Assembly: GCF_009695915.1 (NCBI RefSeq) | Contig: NZ_VUMZ01000009.1 | Span: forward strand, 38,528-102,527 | Direction of reading: 5' to 3' | Length of the DNA stretch: 64,000 nt | From: Hornefia butyriciproducens | GTDB taxonomy: Bacteria > Bacillota > Clostridia > Peptostreptococcales > Anaerovoracaceae | Shown here: in pieces, positions 44,965 through 52,630 of the stretch | Layout of the letters: the number at the start of each line of letters is the position of its first letter | How positions within the stretch are numbered: position 1 is the stretch's first letter | Translations under genes and position numbers: made by a program | The notes under the pieces: generated by a model | What the model was told of the DNA's origin: nothing | What the model saw: the letters and a program-made list of their open reading frames with translations, nothing else | Databases searched by the model: none

Positions 44965-45526
44965 CACATTTAAAGAATACATTGCACCGATCGTCGTACT
45001 GGTTTGTATCTGCCTCGTTATCACCGCGGCGCTGGCTGTGGTCTACGGCATCACCAAACCGATCATCGACACGAACTCCAGAGCAAAAGCAGACGCGACG
45101 AGAGGAGCGTTGCTCCCCGCGGCAGAAAAGCAGTTTGTCGAATACAAAGACAAGCTGGTCAGCCACAGCGGAGACGGCGTGGCTGTGACAGAATGCTACA
45201 CAGCGAAGAACGAAAGCGGAATGGTATGCACTGTTGAGAGCAAATCCTTCGGCGGCACGCTGACCATGATGGTTGGCGTTGACAACAAAGGTGAGGTCAC
45301 AGGCGTTGAGGTGACAAACCATTCAGATACGCCGGGACTGGGAACCAAGGACTTTGAACCGTCCTATCTGAAGCAGTATAAGGGTCTGACGAAACTGAAT
45401 TCCACATCTGTCAAGGATGACGGTCAGATCAAATACATCAGCGGAGCTTCCGTATCCGGAAGTGCGGTTCACTACGGTGTATACGCTGCGCTTGAGCAAT
45501 ATAAGACCATGGGAGGTGTGAAGTAA
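44954..45526 (+). CDS. rnfG: RnfG, extracytoplasmic flavinylated subunit
   Basis: RnfG (NqrC relative) has one N-terminal TM helix (about 10-32) and an outside FMN-binding domain with TPGLGTK. The flavinylation motif is S163-G-A-S166, preceded by K160 rather than the usual Asp of Dxx(S/T)GA(T/S), so the acceptor would be a serine in a non-consensus site. The 190-residue length is normal. GGGAGGTG is at 44938-44945, which favours ATG 44954 over 44942. Its stop overlaps the rnfE start by one base. Confidence 0.94.
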   Translation: MKSNTFKEYIAPIVVLVCICLVITAALAVVYGITKPIIDTNSRAKADATRGALLPAAEKQFVEYKDKLVSHSGDGVAVTECYTAKNESGMVCTVESKSFGGTLTMMVGVDNKGEVTGVEVTNHSDTPGLGTKDFEPSYLKQYKGLTKLNSTSVKDDGQIKYISGASVSGSAVHYGVYAALEQYKTMGGVK

Positions 45527-46224
45527 TGGAAAAGAAAAGCAGACTTGGCATCCTGACCAACGGTATTATCAAAGAAAACCCGGTACTCGTGCTGGTCCTC
45601 GGAACCTGTCCGACACTGGCCGTTACCACATCTGTAAGCAACGGCGTTGGAATGGGCGTTTCCGCGATGGCGGTTCTGATCTGCTCCAACATCGTAATCT
45701 CAATGCTGAGAAACATCATTCCGGACAAGGTAAGAATCCCGTGCTACATCGTAGTTATCGCCGGATTCGTAACAGTCGTCCAGCTGCTGCTGCAGGCCTA
45801 TGTGCCGGCGCTGTATTCCTCACTGGGACTGTTCATACCTCTGATCGTAGTAAACTGCATCATCCTCGGCCGCGCCGAGATGTTCGCCAACAAAAACTCT
45901 GTTCTGGATTCCGCACTTGACGGAATCGGAATGGGCATCGGATTCACCTTCGCGCTGTTCCTGATGGGCTCCTTCCGTGAGATTCTGGGTTCCGGCACAT
46001 GGCTGGGATTCCATGTACTGGACAAATTCATTCCGGGCATGGGAATTTTCAACCTGGCACCGGGCGGATTCTTCGCGTTTGCGGTCGTCATGGCGCTGGT
46101 GACCTACCTGGCAAAAGACAAGAGCAAGATCAGAAAAGACTTCGGTTGCGCGGGCTGCGCAATGGAGGGTCTCTGCTCGGATGAAAAAAAAGCAAATAGA
46201 GAGAAAGGAGAGGTGGCATGCTAG
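45526..46224 (+). CDS. rnfE: RnfE, membrane subunit
   Basis: The 232-residue integral protein of the Rnf complex is related to NqrD. It shows NPVLVLVLGTCPTLAVT, LLLQAYVPALYSSLG and FIPLIVVNCIILGRAE, with a conserved membrane-embedded cysteine in each half (GTCP and VNCI) that is thought to hold a 2Fe-2S cluster together with RnfA. The C-terminal tail contains CAGCAMEGLC, a cysteine-rich end. The GGGAGGTG ribosome site is within rnfG. It overlaps rnfA by 7 bases. Confidence 0.94.
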   Translation: MEKKSRLGILTNGIIKENPVLVLVLGTCPTLAVTTSVSNGVGMGVSAMAVLICSNIVISMLRNIIPDKVRIPCYIVVIAGFVTVVQLLLQAYVPALYSSLGLFIPLIVVNCIILGRAEMFANKNSVLDSALDGIGMGIGFTFALFLMGSFREILGSGTWLGFHVLDKFIPGMGIFNLAPGGFFAFAVVMALVTYLAKDKSKIRKDFGCAGCAMEGLCSDEKKANREKGEVAC

Positions 46225-46799
46225 CAAATATCGGCGTAATCATTCTCAGCATGGTGCTGGTTAACAACTACCCACTGGCACAGTTCCTCGGTATCTGTCC
46301 TTTCCTGGGTGTTTCAAAGGAACTGGATTCGGCAAAGGGTATGGGAATCGCGGTAACCTTCGTCATGGTGCTGGCAACCGCGGCTACCTGGCCGATCATG
46401 CAGCTCCTGAACAAATTTGAGATCGGCTATCTGCAGACGATCGTATTCATTCTGGTCATCGCTGCACTGGTGCAGCTGGTGGAGATGTTCATGAAGAAGA
46501 GCATGCCGGCTCTGTACAAGTCCCTCGGCGTATTCCTTCCTCTGATCACGACGAACTGCGCTGTACTGGGCGTCTGTATCTCCGTCATCGATGATGGATA
46601 CAACTACATTGAGGCTCTGGTCTGCGCGTTCGGCGCGGGAATCGGCTTCCTGGTTGCCATGATCATCTTTGCCGGCGTGAGAAGCAAACTGGTTGACCAG
46701 AGCAGAATGCCGGAATCGTTCAGAGGCGTTCCAATCACGTTAATTACTGCTGCGATCCTGTCCCTGAGCTTCATGGGCTTCCAGGGCATGGTATCTTAA
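46218..46799 (+). CDS. rnfA: RnfA, membrane subunit
   Basis: RnfA (NqrE relative) is the partner of RnfE in the membrane. The 193 residues contain six TM helices, NNYPLAQFLGICPFLGVS and FLPLITTNCAVLGV, with the paired cysteines. The start ATG 46218 overlaps the end of rnfE. GAGGTGG lies just upstream. The length is exactly typical. Confidence 0.95.
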   Translation: MLANIGVIILSMVLVNNYPLAQFLGICPFLGVSKELDSAKGMGIAVTFVMVLATAATWPIMQLLNKFEIGYLQTIVFILVIAALVQLVEMFMKKSMPALYKSLGVFLPLITTNCAVLGVCISVIDDGYNYIEALVCAFGAGIGFLVAMIIFAGVRSKLVDQSRMPESFRGVPITLITAAILSLSFMGFQGMVS

Positions 46800-46817
46800 A
46801 GATTGGAGGAGACCTGA

Positions 46818-47945
46818 ATGGATTTGATAGTAATTGCAATCGTAGTGGTTGTAGCGATCGGTCTTGTGGCCGCCTGCATCCTGAGTTACGCATCGAAGGT
46901 ATTCTATGTGCCTGTCGATGAGCGTGTATCCAAGCTGCGTGCGGAGCTGCCTGGCGCAAACTGCGGCGGCTGCGGGTTCGCCGGCTGCGATGACTATGCC
47001 AACGCGCTTGTTGAGGATCCGGAACTGTCCATCAACAAATGTCCTGTTGGCGGTGCGGCTGTTGCCGCGAAGCTGGGCGAAATTCTCGGAAAATCTGCTG
47101 AAGCGGGCGAAAAGCAGCTGGCTGTTGTGATGTGCAACGGCACCAGAGACGCCGTCAAGCCGCTCCTGGCCTATAATGACATCAAGACCTGCAAGGCCGC
47201 AAAGAACCTGTTCGGCGGCATGAACGCATGCCCCTTTGGATGTCTGGGTCTGGGTGACTGCGAGGCAGCCTGTGACTTCGACGCCATCCACATCTGCGAC
47301 GGCGTAGCTGTCGTGAACAAAGATGCCTGCGTTGCCTGCGGCGCCTGTGCGAAGGCCTGCCCGAACTCGCTGATCCGGATTAGCCCTGCCAAAAATCTGG
47401 TCGTGGTCAAATGCCACAACACAGAGAAGGGCGGCGTGGCGCGTAAAGAGTGTTCCAACGCCTGTATCGGATGCATGAAGTGCCAGAAGGTTTGCAAATT
47501 CGACGCGATCACAGTGGAAAACAACCTGGCTTACATCGACCCGGAGAAGTGCAAGAACTGCGGCATGTGCGCCAAAGAGTGCCCCACCGGCGCGATTCAC
47601 GACGAGCGTAAAAAGAAAGCCGCTCCGAAGAAGAGCCCTGAGGAAATCGAAGCTCTTAAGAAGGCCGTAGCCGCAAAGAAAGCCGCCGCGGCTGCGAAGA
47701 AAGAAGATGCTCCAGCCGACAGTACCGATGCGAAAGCCGACGACGCGAAAGAGAAGGCTGCCGATACGACGGCGAAGGCTGCCGACGTGAAAGCCGACGA
47801 CACGAAGGCGGATTCTGCGAAGGAAAAGACTCCGGTCAAGGAGATCAAGGTTGAAACAACCGTTGAGAAGGCTGAGGAGAAAGCTCCGGAAACGGTCAAA
47901 GAAGTCGTGGACGAGTCCGCAGACATCGGCGACGAAAACGTTTAA
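46818..47945 (+). CDS. rnfB: RnfB, ferredoxin-accepting iron-sulfur subunit with long charged tail
   Basis: RnfB receives electrons from reduced ferredoxin. The 375-residue protein has an N-terminal TM helix. A 4Fe-4S domain follows (PGANCGGCGFAGCDDYA and NKCPVGG), then a cluster of further iron-sulfur motifs (CPFGCLGLGDCEAAC, CVACGACAKACP, CIGCMKCQKVC, CKNCGMCAKECP). The last 100 residues are an Ala/Lys/Asp/Glu repeat tail (ADDAKEKAADTTAKAADVK and similar) with no family counterpart. GGAGGAG precedes ATG 46818. A terminator follows, closing the rnf operon. Confidence 0.94.
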   Translation: MDLIVIAIVVVVAIGLVAACILSYASKVFYVPVDERVSKLRAELPGANCGGCGFAGCDDYANALVEDPELSINKCPVGGAAVAAKLGEILGKSAEAGEKQLAVVMCNGTRDAVKPLLAYNDIKTCKAAKNLFGGMNACPFGCLGLGDCEAACDFDAIHICDGVAVVNKDACVACGACAKACPNSLIRISPAKNLVVVKCHNTEKGGVARKECSNACIGCMKCQKVCKFDAITVENNLAYIDPEKCKNCGMCAKECPTGAIHDERKKKAAPKKSPEEIEALKKAVAAKKAAAAAKKEDAPADSTDAKADDAKEKAADTTAKAADVKADDTKADSAKEKTPVKEIKVETTVEKAEEKAPETVKEVVDESADIGDENV

Positions 47946-47971
47946 TTGATAACCTTCCTTATAACCGAAAG

Positions 47972-48007
47972 AAAAGGGGATGCGAAAACCGCCGCATCTC
48001 CTTTTTT
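47972..48007 (+). terminator. Rho-independent terminator of the rnf operon
   Basis: AAAAGGGGATGCG (47972-47984) pairs with CGCATCTCCTTTT (47993-48005) with one G-T pair; an 8-base loop and a T-run complete it. Confidence 0.92.
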
Positions 48008-48073
48008 AATGGTGCGTCGGGCGGCATGACACAAACTGGCACACACTTGACACAGACTAGTGCGCCCTGCGGC

Positions 48074-48101
48074 TTGCATTATCAGATATCTGTGGTATGA
48101 T
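48074..48101 (+). promoter_or_regulatory. Promoter of the DUF308 gene, with structured leader
   Basis: TTGCAT (48074-48079), 16 bases, TATGAT (48096-48101) with TGG just before. The leader contains an imperfect long hairpin (ACAAAAGGACAGTCGG near 48105 against CCGGACTGCTCCTTTGT near 48148) before the GGAGGAAGAG ribosome site. Confidence 0.55.
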
Positions 48102-48196
48102 GAACACAAAAGGACAGTCGGAGCCTTACGCCTTGAACGCACTGCGCCGGACTGCTCCTTTGTTCACTGAGCGTCCCAGAACGACAGGAGGAAGAG

Positions 48197-48742
48197 ATGT
48201 ATAATAAATCGAGTTATATTGTATCTGCGATCTACATTCTGCTGGGTCTGACCCTGATTGTCAAACCGGACATCGTCGGTAATACTTTGTGTTATCTGCT
48301 GGCGCTGGCGGTCGGCGCCATGGGGATCATCTATATTCTCAGCTATATGATGACAACCGTGGAAAGCCGGGTTGTCGAAAACACGAACGGACTGGCCGGC
48401 GGAATTGTCATGATCATTCTGGCAATCTTCATCATAGCGAAAAAGGAGCTCGTTATCTCGCTGGTTCCGTTTCTGTTCGGATTGCTGATTACCGTCAAAG
48501 GGGTTCTGGGTATTCAGCACGCCATCAATATGAAACGTTTCAATGTAAAGAATTTCAAGGGAAGTCTGTTCGGCGCCATCGCAATTATGCTGTTCGGCCT
48601 GATTCTGATGATGTTCCCCTTCCATACCGTGAAGCTGTTTTTCGTCATAATCGGCGCAGGCCTTCTGGTCAGCGGCATTCTGGATATTCTTGCGAACATG
48701 ACGATCTCTCATCAGCTGAACAAAGCGCGTAACGAGCAGTAG
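48197..48742 (+). CDS. DUF308 (HdeD-like) membrane protein
   Basis: The 181-residue protein consists of six hydrophobic helices in three hairpins (ASAIYILLGLTLIVKPD-like, AGGIVMIILAIFIIAKKE, FGAIAIMLFGLILMMFP). Each resembles the DUF308 repeat found in HdeD acid-resistance proteins. The family function in Gram-positives is unknown. GGAGGAAGAG precedes ATG 48197. It is monocistronic and convergent with the aminopeptidase gene, with 65 bases between them. Confidence 0.85.
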   Translation: MYNKSSYIVSAIYILLGLTLIVKPDIVGNTLCYLLALAVGAMGIIYILSYMMTTVESRVVENTNGLAGGIVMIILAIFIIAKKELVISLVPFLFGLLITVKGVLGIQHAINMKRFNVKNFKGSLFGAIAIMLFGLILMMFPFHTVKLFFVIIGAGLLVSGILDILANMTISHQLNKARNEQ

Positions 48743-48807
48743 CAGCCGTAAGCGAGCATGCCCCTTCCCGGCTGCGCTGTGCACTCGCGTAGCCCCGCAT
48801 AAGTAAG

Positions 48808-50703
48808 TTAGATTTCAGCGGTTTCCGCAGCCAGCCAGTCGGTAAGAGCGGGCGGAAGATGAGGGGACAGGACTTTGTATACCGTGGCGTGATAGTGGTT
48901 CAGCCAGGTGCGCTCGTCGGTCGTTAGCATTTCCGGCAGAATCGCGGCACGGTCGAAGGGACAGAGCGTCAGGGGCGTGAACCCAAAGGTTCCGTCTCCC
49001 ATGTCTTCGCACAAAAGAAGGTTCTCCAGGCGAACGCCGAATTCCCCCTCGAGGTATACGCCGGGTTCGTCGGACGTAATCATTCCCGGCAGAATCGCCT
49101 GAGAGGAACCGCGTTTGCTGATGATGTTCGGACCTTCGTGACAGCTCAGCAGATGGCCTACGCCGTGCCCGGTTCCGTGATTGTAATCCAGACCCAGCGC
49201 CCGGATCGGACGGCGAGTGATTTCGTCCAGCGTCCGGCCGGTTGTTCCCGGCGCGAATCGCGCAGAGGCGAGAGCAATATGAGCCTGCAGGACAGCGGTG
49301 TAGCAGCGCTTCATCTTTGTTGTTAGAGGTCCCAGAGGAATTGTCCGGGTAATATCCGTGGTGCCGTCAGGATACTGGCCTCCGCTGTCCACCAGAAGAA
49401 ATCCGGAGGGTGACAGAGTCGCATTAGTTTCCGGCGTCGGGGCGTAGTGGATTACAGCCCCGTTTTCGTTATAGCCTGCAATCGTGGGAAAACTCAGGTC
49501 GCGGGCGCCCTGCTCCCGGCGGAGGGCCTCCAGGCGGTCGGCGGCGTCGATTTCCGTCAGAGGCTTATTTCCGACCGTAGATTTCAGCCAGTAGAGGAAG
49601 CGGACCATCGCAAGACCGTCTTTCCGATGCGCCGCACGTTCACAGTCAATTTCCGTATTGTTTTTGATGGCCTTCATCAGGTCGATGGGTGAGGGAGCGT
49701 CAAGGATTTTTATGTTCCGGTGCAGGCTGCGGAACAAAGCGTAATTGGCCTGTTTCCCGTTCATCCATAGTGTTGTTCCCTGCGGAATCTGCGCGAGAGT
49801 GGAAGAGATAGCTTCGTAGCTGCGTATATGTGCGTCATGGAAACCGTCGGGCAGGACGCCGTCGTAAACAAAGAGCTGTACCCCGCCGGCCGTAGCCGGC
49901 CTGCCCGCATTGCTCGCCGACCCTGCCGGAGCCTCCGCATCGCTCGCCGGCTCGCCTGCGGCCGCCTTGTTCGCTGACTCTTCCTCAGACGCCTTGTCTG
50001 TCGACTCTTCGGGAGGCTCTGCATCGGATTCGCCGATAGTTCCCTCCGTCTCGGCGTCCAGCAGCGCGAAAGCGAAGAAAACCGGGTTGTTGGCGATGTC
50101 GCTTCCCCGCAGGTTCAGCAGCCAGGCGATCTCTTCCAGGCTGGTGAGCAGCAGGCGGTCCGCGCCCTTCCGCTTCATCTCGGCGCGGACCGCCCCGATT
50201 TTGTCCGCCCTGGTCCGGCCGGTCACGGAAAGGGGCAGCTCATAGACGGCGGCCGGAACTACGGGCGGGCGGTCAGACCAGACGGCGGCCGTCAGATCCT
50301 GATCCCATCGGATATCCACATCCAGCGCTTCATAGCGCAGACCGTCGGCACGGCTGATGACGCGGCCGTCAAAGCCCAGAACGAAGCGTCCGGATTTTCT
50401 TTTGTTCTCCAGGAATTCCAGAAGAGTAGGAACGCCGGGTTCGCCCGCTTTCATCAGAGTGATGCCGGAGCCCGCAAGCTGGCGCCCGGCCTGCAGAAAA
50501 TAGCGGCCGTCAGTCCAAAGAAGGGCTTCCTGCAGTCCTACCAGAAGGGTTCCGGCGGAGCCGGTGAATCCGGAAAGGAACTGACGGCAGCGGAAATGGG
50601 CGTTGACGTATTCAGTGCCGTGGAAGTCTGTGGAAGGGACGATGTACCAGTCTATACAATGCGCTTTCATTTGTGCCCGGAGGGCGGTGATGGATTCTCT
50701 CAT
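48808..50703 (-). CDS. Aminopeptidase P family (Xaa-Pro aminopeptidase)
   Basis: The 631-residue protein is a three-domain PepP-type enzyme: two creatinase-like N-terminal domains and a C-terminal pita-bread metallopeptidase. Metal ligands are visible as LVDSGGQY...TTDITRTI (two Asp), HGTGHGVGHLLSCHE (His), TSDEPGVY (Glu) and GVRLENLL (Glu). It removes N-terminal residues before proline. Residues about 219-274 (bases 49882-50049) are an extra Ala/Glu/Ser/Pro-rich insert between the two N-terminal domains. The ATG overlaps the stop of the Gx gene (ATGA), with AAAGGAGG inside that gene, so it is the third gene of the minus-strand operon. Confidence 0.92.
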   Translation of the reverse strand: MRESITALRAQMKAHCIDWYIVPSTDFHGTEYVNAHFRCRQFLSGFTGSAGTLLVGLQEALLWTDGRYFLQAGRQLAGSGITLMKAGEPGVPTLLEFLENKRKSGRFVLGFDGRVISRADGLRYEALDVDIRWDQDLTAAVWSDRPPVVPAAVYELPLSVTGRTRADKIGAVRAEMKRKGADRLLLTSLEEIAWLLNLRGSDIANNPVFFAFALLDAETEGTIGESDAEPPEESTDKASEEESANKAAAGEPASDAEAPAGSASNAGRPATAGGVQLFVYDGVLPDGFHDAHIRSYEAISSTLAQIPQGTTLWMNGKQANYALFRSLHRNIKILDAPSPIDLMKAIKNNTEIDCERAAHRKDGLAMVRFLYWLKSTVGNKPLTEIDAADRLEALRREQGARDLSFPTIAGYNENGAVIHYAPTPETNATLSPSGFLLVDSGGQYPDGTTDITRTIPLGPLTTKMKRCYTAVLQAHIALASARFAPGTTGRTLDEITRRPIRALGLDYNHGTGHGVGHLLSCHEGPNIISKRGSSQAILPGMITSDEPGVYLEGEFGVRLENLLLCEDMGDGTFGFTPLTLCPFDRAAILPEMLTTDERTWLNHYHATVYKVLSPHLPPALTDWLAAETAEI

Positions 50704-51224
50704 GAAATGCCTCCTTTAAACAGCTGTGAGGGGAGCTTGCGGTTGATGATATATGCGATGACGCCGATGCCGATGCCCGCGGCGATGCCGGAGAACACAA
50801 GAACCGGGAAGTAGACGAACATTCTGGCGTTGGTGACAACCAGAGCGGCCACCAGCAGCTGTCCGAAATTGTGAGAAACGCCGCCGGCCATGCTGACGCC
50901 GATCATGGAGAACTTTCCGGTGCGCTGCAGGAGCGCCATGACCAATAGACTGATCATTCCTCCCGCCAGAGAATAAAGCATGGCGAAGAGACCGGAGAAC
51001 ATCAGTCCGGCCAGCAGGATGCGGATCAGATCGATCATCAGCGCATAGCGGACGTCCATACGGTACAGGGCGATGAGAATCACCAGATTGGCAAGTCCCA
51101 GTTTAACGCCGGGAATCCCCAGATTATAAGGAATCAGAACCTCTACGTAGGTGAAGATCAGTGCCAGAGTCGCGAACATGGCGCTGAGCGTCAGGCGGCG
51201 GGTTCGTTCAGTTCGAGACTGCAT
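50700..51224 (-). CDS. Gx-type membrane protein (heptaprenyl diphosphate synthase component I family)
   Basis: The 174-residue membrane protein has about five TM helices and the family text FTYVEVLIPYNLGIPGVKLG (given to 20 residues), LANLVILIALY and GGVSHNFGQL. This family (PF07456) was first named for a prenyl synthase component. It is now often found beside ApbE and NusG-domain proteins in flavin-based extracellular electron transfer loci (EetB-like). GGGAGGTG is 11 bases before ATG 51224; ATG 51233 is too near the site. It overlaps the NusG-domain gene by 17 bases and the aminopeptidase by 4. Confidence 0.82.
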   Translation of the reverse strand: MQSRTERTRRLTLSAMFATLALIFTYVEVLIPYNLGIPGVKLGLANLVILIALYRMDVRYALMIDLIRILLAGLMFSGLFAMLYSLAGGMISLLVMALLQRTGKFSMIGVSMAGGVSHNFGQLLVAALVVTNARMFVYFPVLVFSGIAAGIGIGVIAYIINRKLPSQLFKGGIS

Positions 51225-51576
51225 CGTAGCCATCACCTCCCTTGATTTCAATAACGACACGATTGGGCAGACAGACGATGCTCTGGTTCGTCCGGCTGAT
51301 GGAACTGTGCTCTACGCAGAGCTGATTTTTACAGTCCGAGTATGTCATTTGCACGTGGCCGTTTTTTATGCTAAACTTGTTTGTGTGTCCGTTCTGCCGG
51401 ATCGTTACGGACTGGTTGCGGCTGAGGCTGTACCTCCCGTACTCGTGCCCGTTGACGGTTACGACAGCGGTCTGCCCGTGGACGCTTCCGGACAGACTGA
51501 CCCAAGACAGGGCCAGACCGATGGCGACCAGCAGGATCAGAAGAATGAAATCCGCTTTTGTTAATACTTTAAACAT
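51208..51576 (-). CDS. NusG domain II-containing protein (EetA-like)
   Basis: The 122-residue protein has a single N-terminal TM helix (about 7-26) and an outside NusG domain II (VTVNGHEYGRYSLS, CKNQLCVEHSSISR, IVCLPNRVVIEI). Three cysteines lie in the domain, and NQLCVEHSSI and CLPNRV are the family marks. Such proteins occur beside Gx-type proteins and ApbE in electron transfer loci; the role is probably membrane-linked redox. The start is ATG 51576 or TTG 51588. AGGAG sits 14 and 2 bases away respectively, so neither has ideal spacing. It is first in the minus operon with Gx and the aminopeptidase. Confidence 0.82.
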   Translation of the reverse strand: MFKVLTKADFILLILLVAIGLALSWVSLSGSVHGQTAVVTVNGHEYGRYSLSRNQSVTIRQNGHTNKFSIKNGHVQMTYSDCKNQLCVEHSSISRTNQSIVCLPNRVVIEIKGGDGYDAVSN

Positions 51577-51608
51577 AGATACTGTCAATACTCCTGAGGG
51601 GAATGTTT

Positions 51609-52625
51609 ATGAAAAAATTCGTTTCGATGGCGGCGGTCGTCGTGCTCGCCGCCCTTTTGATTATACCACAGACCGGGTGCGGGTCCAATACTGAGCCGGT
51701 ATCGAAAGAGAGCTTCTATTTCGATACCACCTGCAAGATCAGTATCTATGACATGAAGGATATGAGCGAGAAAAAGGCGAACGTCGCCATAGACAAGGCG
51801 TTTAAGCAATGCGCGCGGTATGAGAACCTTCTGAGCAAGACCAAGAAGGGCAGCGACATCTACAAAATCAATCACGCCGGAGGCAAGACCGTCAAATGCG
51901 ACCCCATCACCGTCGAGGTGATAAAAAAAGGAATCCGCTACGGAAAAATGACCGGCGGAAAGTTCGACATCACCATCGGAAAAGCAGAGGATCTCTGGGA
52001 TTTCCACGGATCGAACCAGAAACCGCCCGATGCGGGGAAACTTGCCGAGGCGATGAAATACGTGGATTACAGACAGATTCACGTCAGAGGCAATACGGTG
52101 ACCATGGGAACCACAAAAGGCGAGATCGATCTGGGAGGAATCGCCAAGGGCTATATCGCTGATCGGGTCAGTGAATACCTGCGGAAACTGGGCGTGACCA
52201 GCGCCATCATCAGTCTCGGCGGGAACATCGAGTGTGTCGGGGACAAGGCGGGGTCCGACTTCAATATCGGCATCGAAAAGCCCTATTCCGACCAGAGTGA
52301 GATCGTCGGGGCAACGCCGCTGTCTGACGGGACGATTGTGACTTCAGGTGTCTACGAAAGATACTTTGAATATAAAGGGAAGAAATACCATCACATTCTC
52401 AACAGCAAGACAGGGATGCCCGTAGAGACGGATGTTACAGGGGTGAGCATCCGATCGATAAAGGGACATTCCGCGGACTGCGATGCGCTTTCCACAACGT
52501 GCCTGATTCTGGGGAAGGAAAAGGGGAAGAAGCTGATTGAAGGCATGGATGGCTACGAGGCCCTGTTCATCCTTTCGGATGACAAAATCGTTAAAACAAA
52601 GGGATTTGAGTTTAAGGAGGAGTAA
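51609..52625 (+). CDS. apbE: ApbE, FAD:protein FMN transferase (lipoprotein)
   Basis: ApbE attaches FMN from FAD to Thr or Ser of target proteins such as RnfD and RnfG outside the membrane. The 338-residue protein begins with a signal peptide and lipobox (IPQTGC, Cys about residue 24). Family marks are FDTTCKISIYD, FDITIGKAEDLW, GEIDLGGIAKGYIAD, VTSAIISLGGNIE and HHILNSKTGMPVE with the Mg2+ and FAD-binding residues. GAGGGG is 7 bases before ATG 51609, favoured over ATG 51603. It lies 5 bases before the ABC transporter gene. It is divergent from the NusG-domain operon, whose promoter lies inside its first codons. Confidence 0.94.
   Translation: MKKFVSMAAVVVLAALLIIPQTGCGSNTEPVSKESFYFDTTCKISIYDMKDMSEKKANVAIDKAFKQCARYENLLSKTKKGSDIYKINHAGGKTVKCDPITVEVIKKGIRYGKMTGGKFDITIGKAEDLWDFHGSNQKPPDAGKLAEAMKYVDYRQIHVRGNTVTMGTTKGEIDLGGIAKGYIADRVSEYLRKLGVTSAIISLGGNIECVGDKAGSDFNIGIEKPYSDQSEIVGATPLSDGTIVTSGVYERYFEYKGKKYHHILNSKTGMPVETDVTGVSIRSIKGHSADCDALSTTCLILGKEKGKKLIEGMDGYEALFILSDDKIVKTKGFEFKEE
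51660..51688 (-). promoter_or_regulatory. Minus-strand promoter inside apbE
   Basis: Read on the minus strand, TTGGAC (51688-51683), 17 bases and TATAAT (51665-51660), with TGG just before the -10. The predicted start is near 51654, about 78 bases above the NusG-domain start, so the transcript runs antisense over the start and ribosome site of apbE. Confidence 0.65.
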
Positions 52626-52630
52626 CAAAA

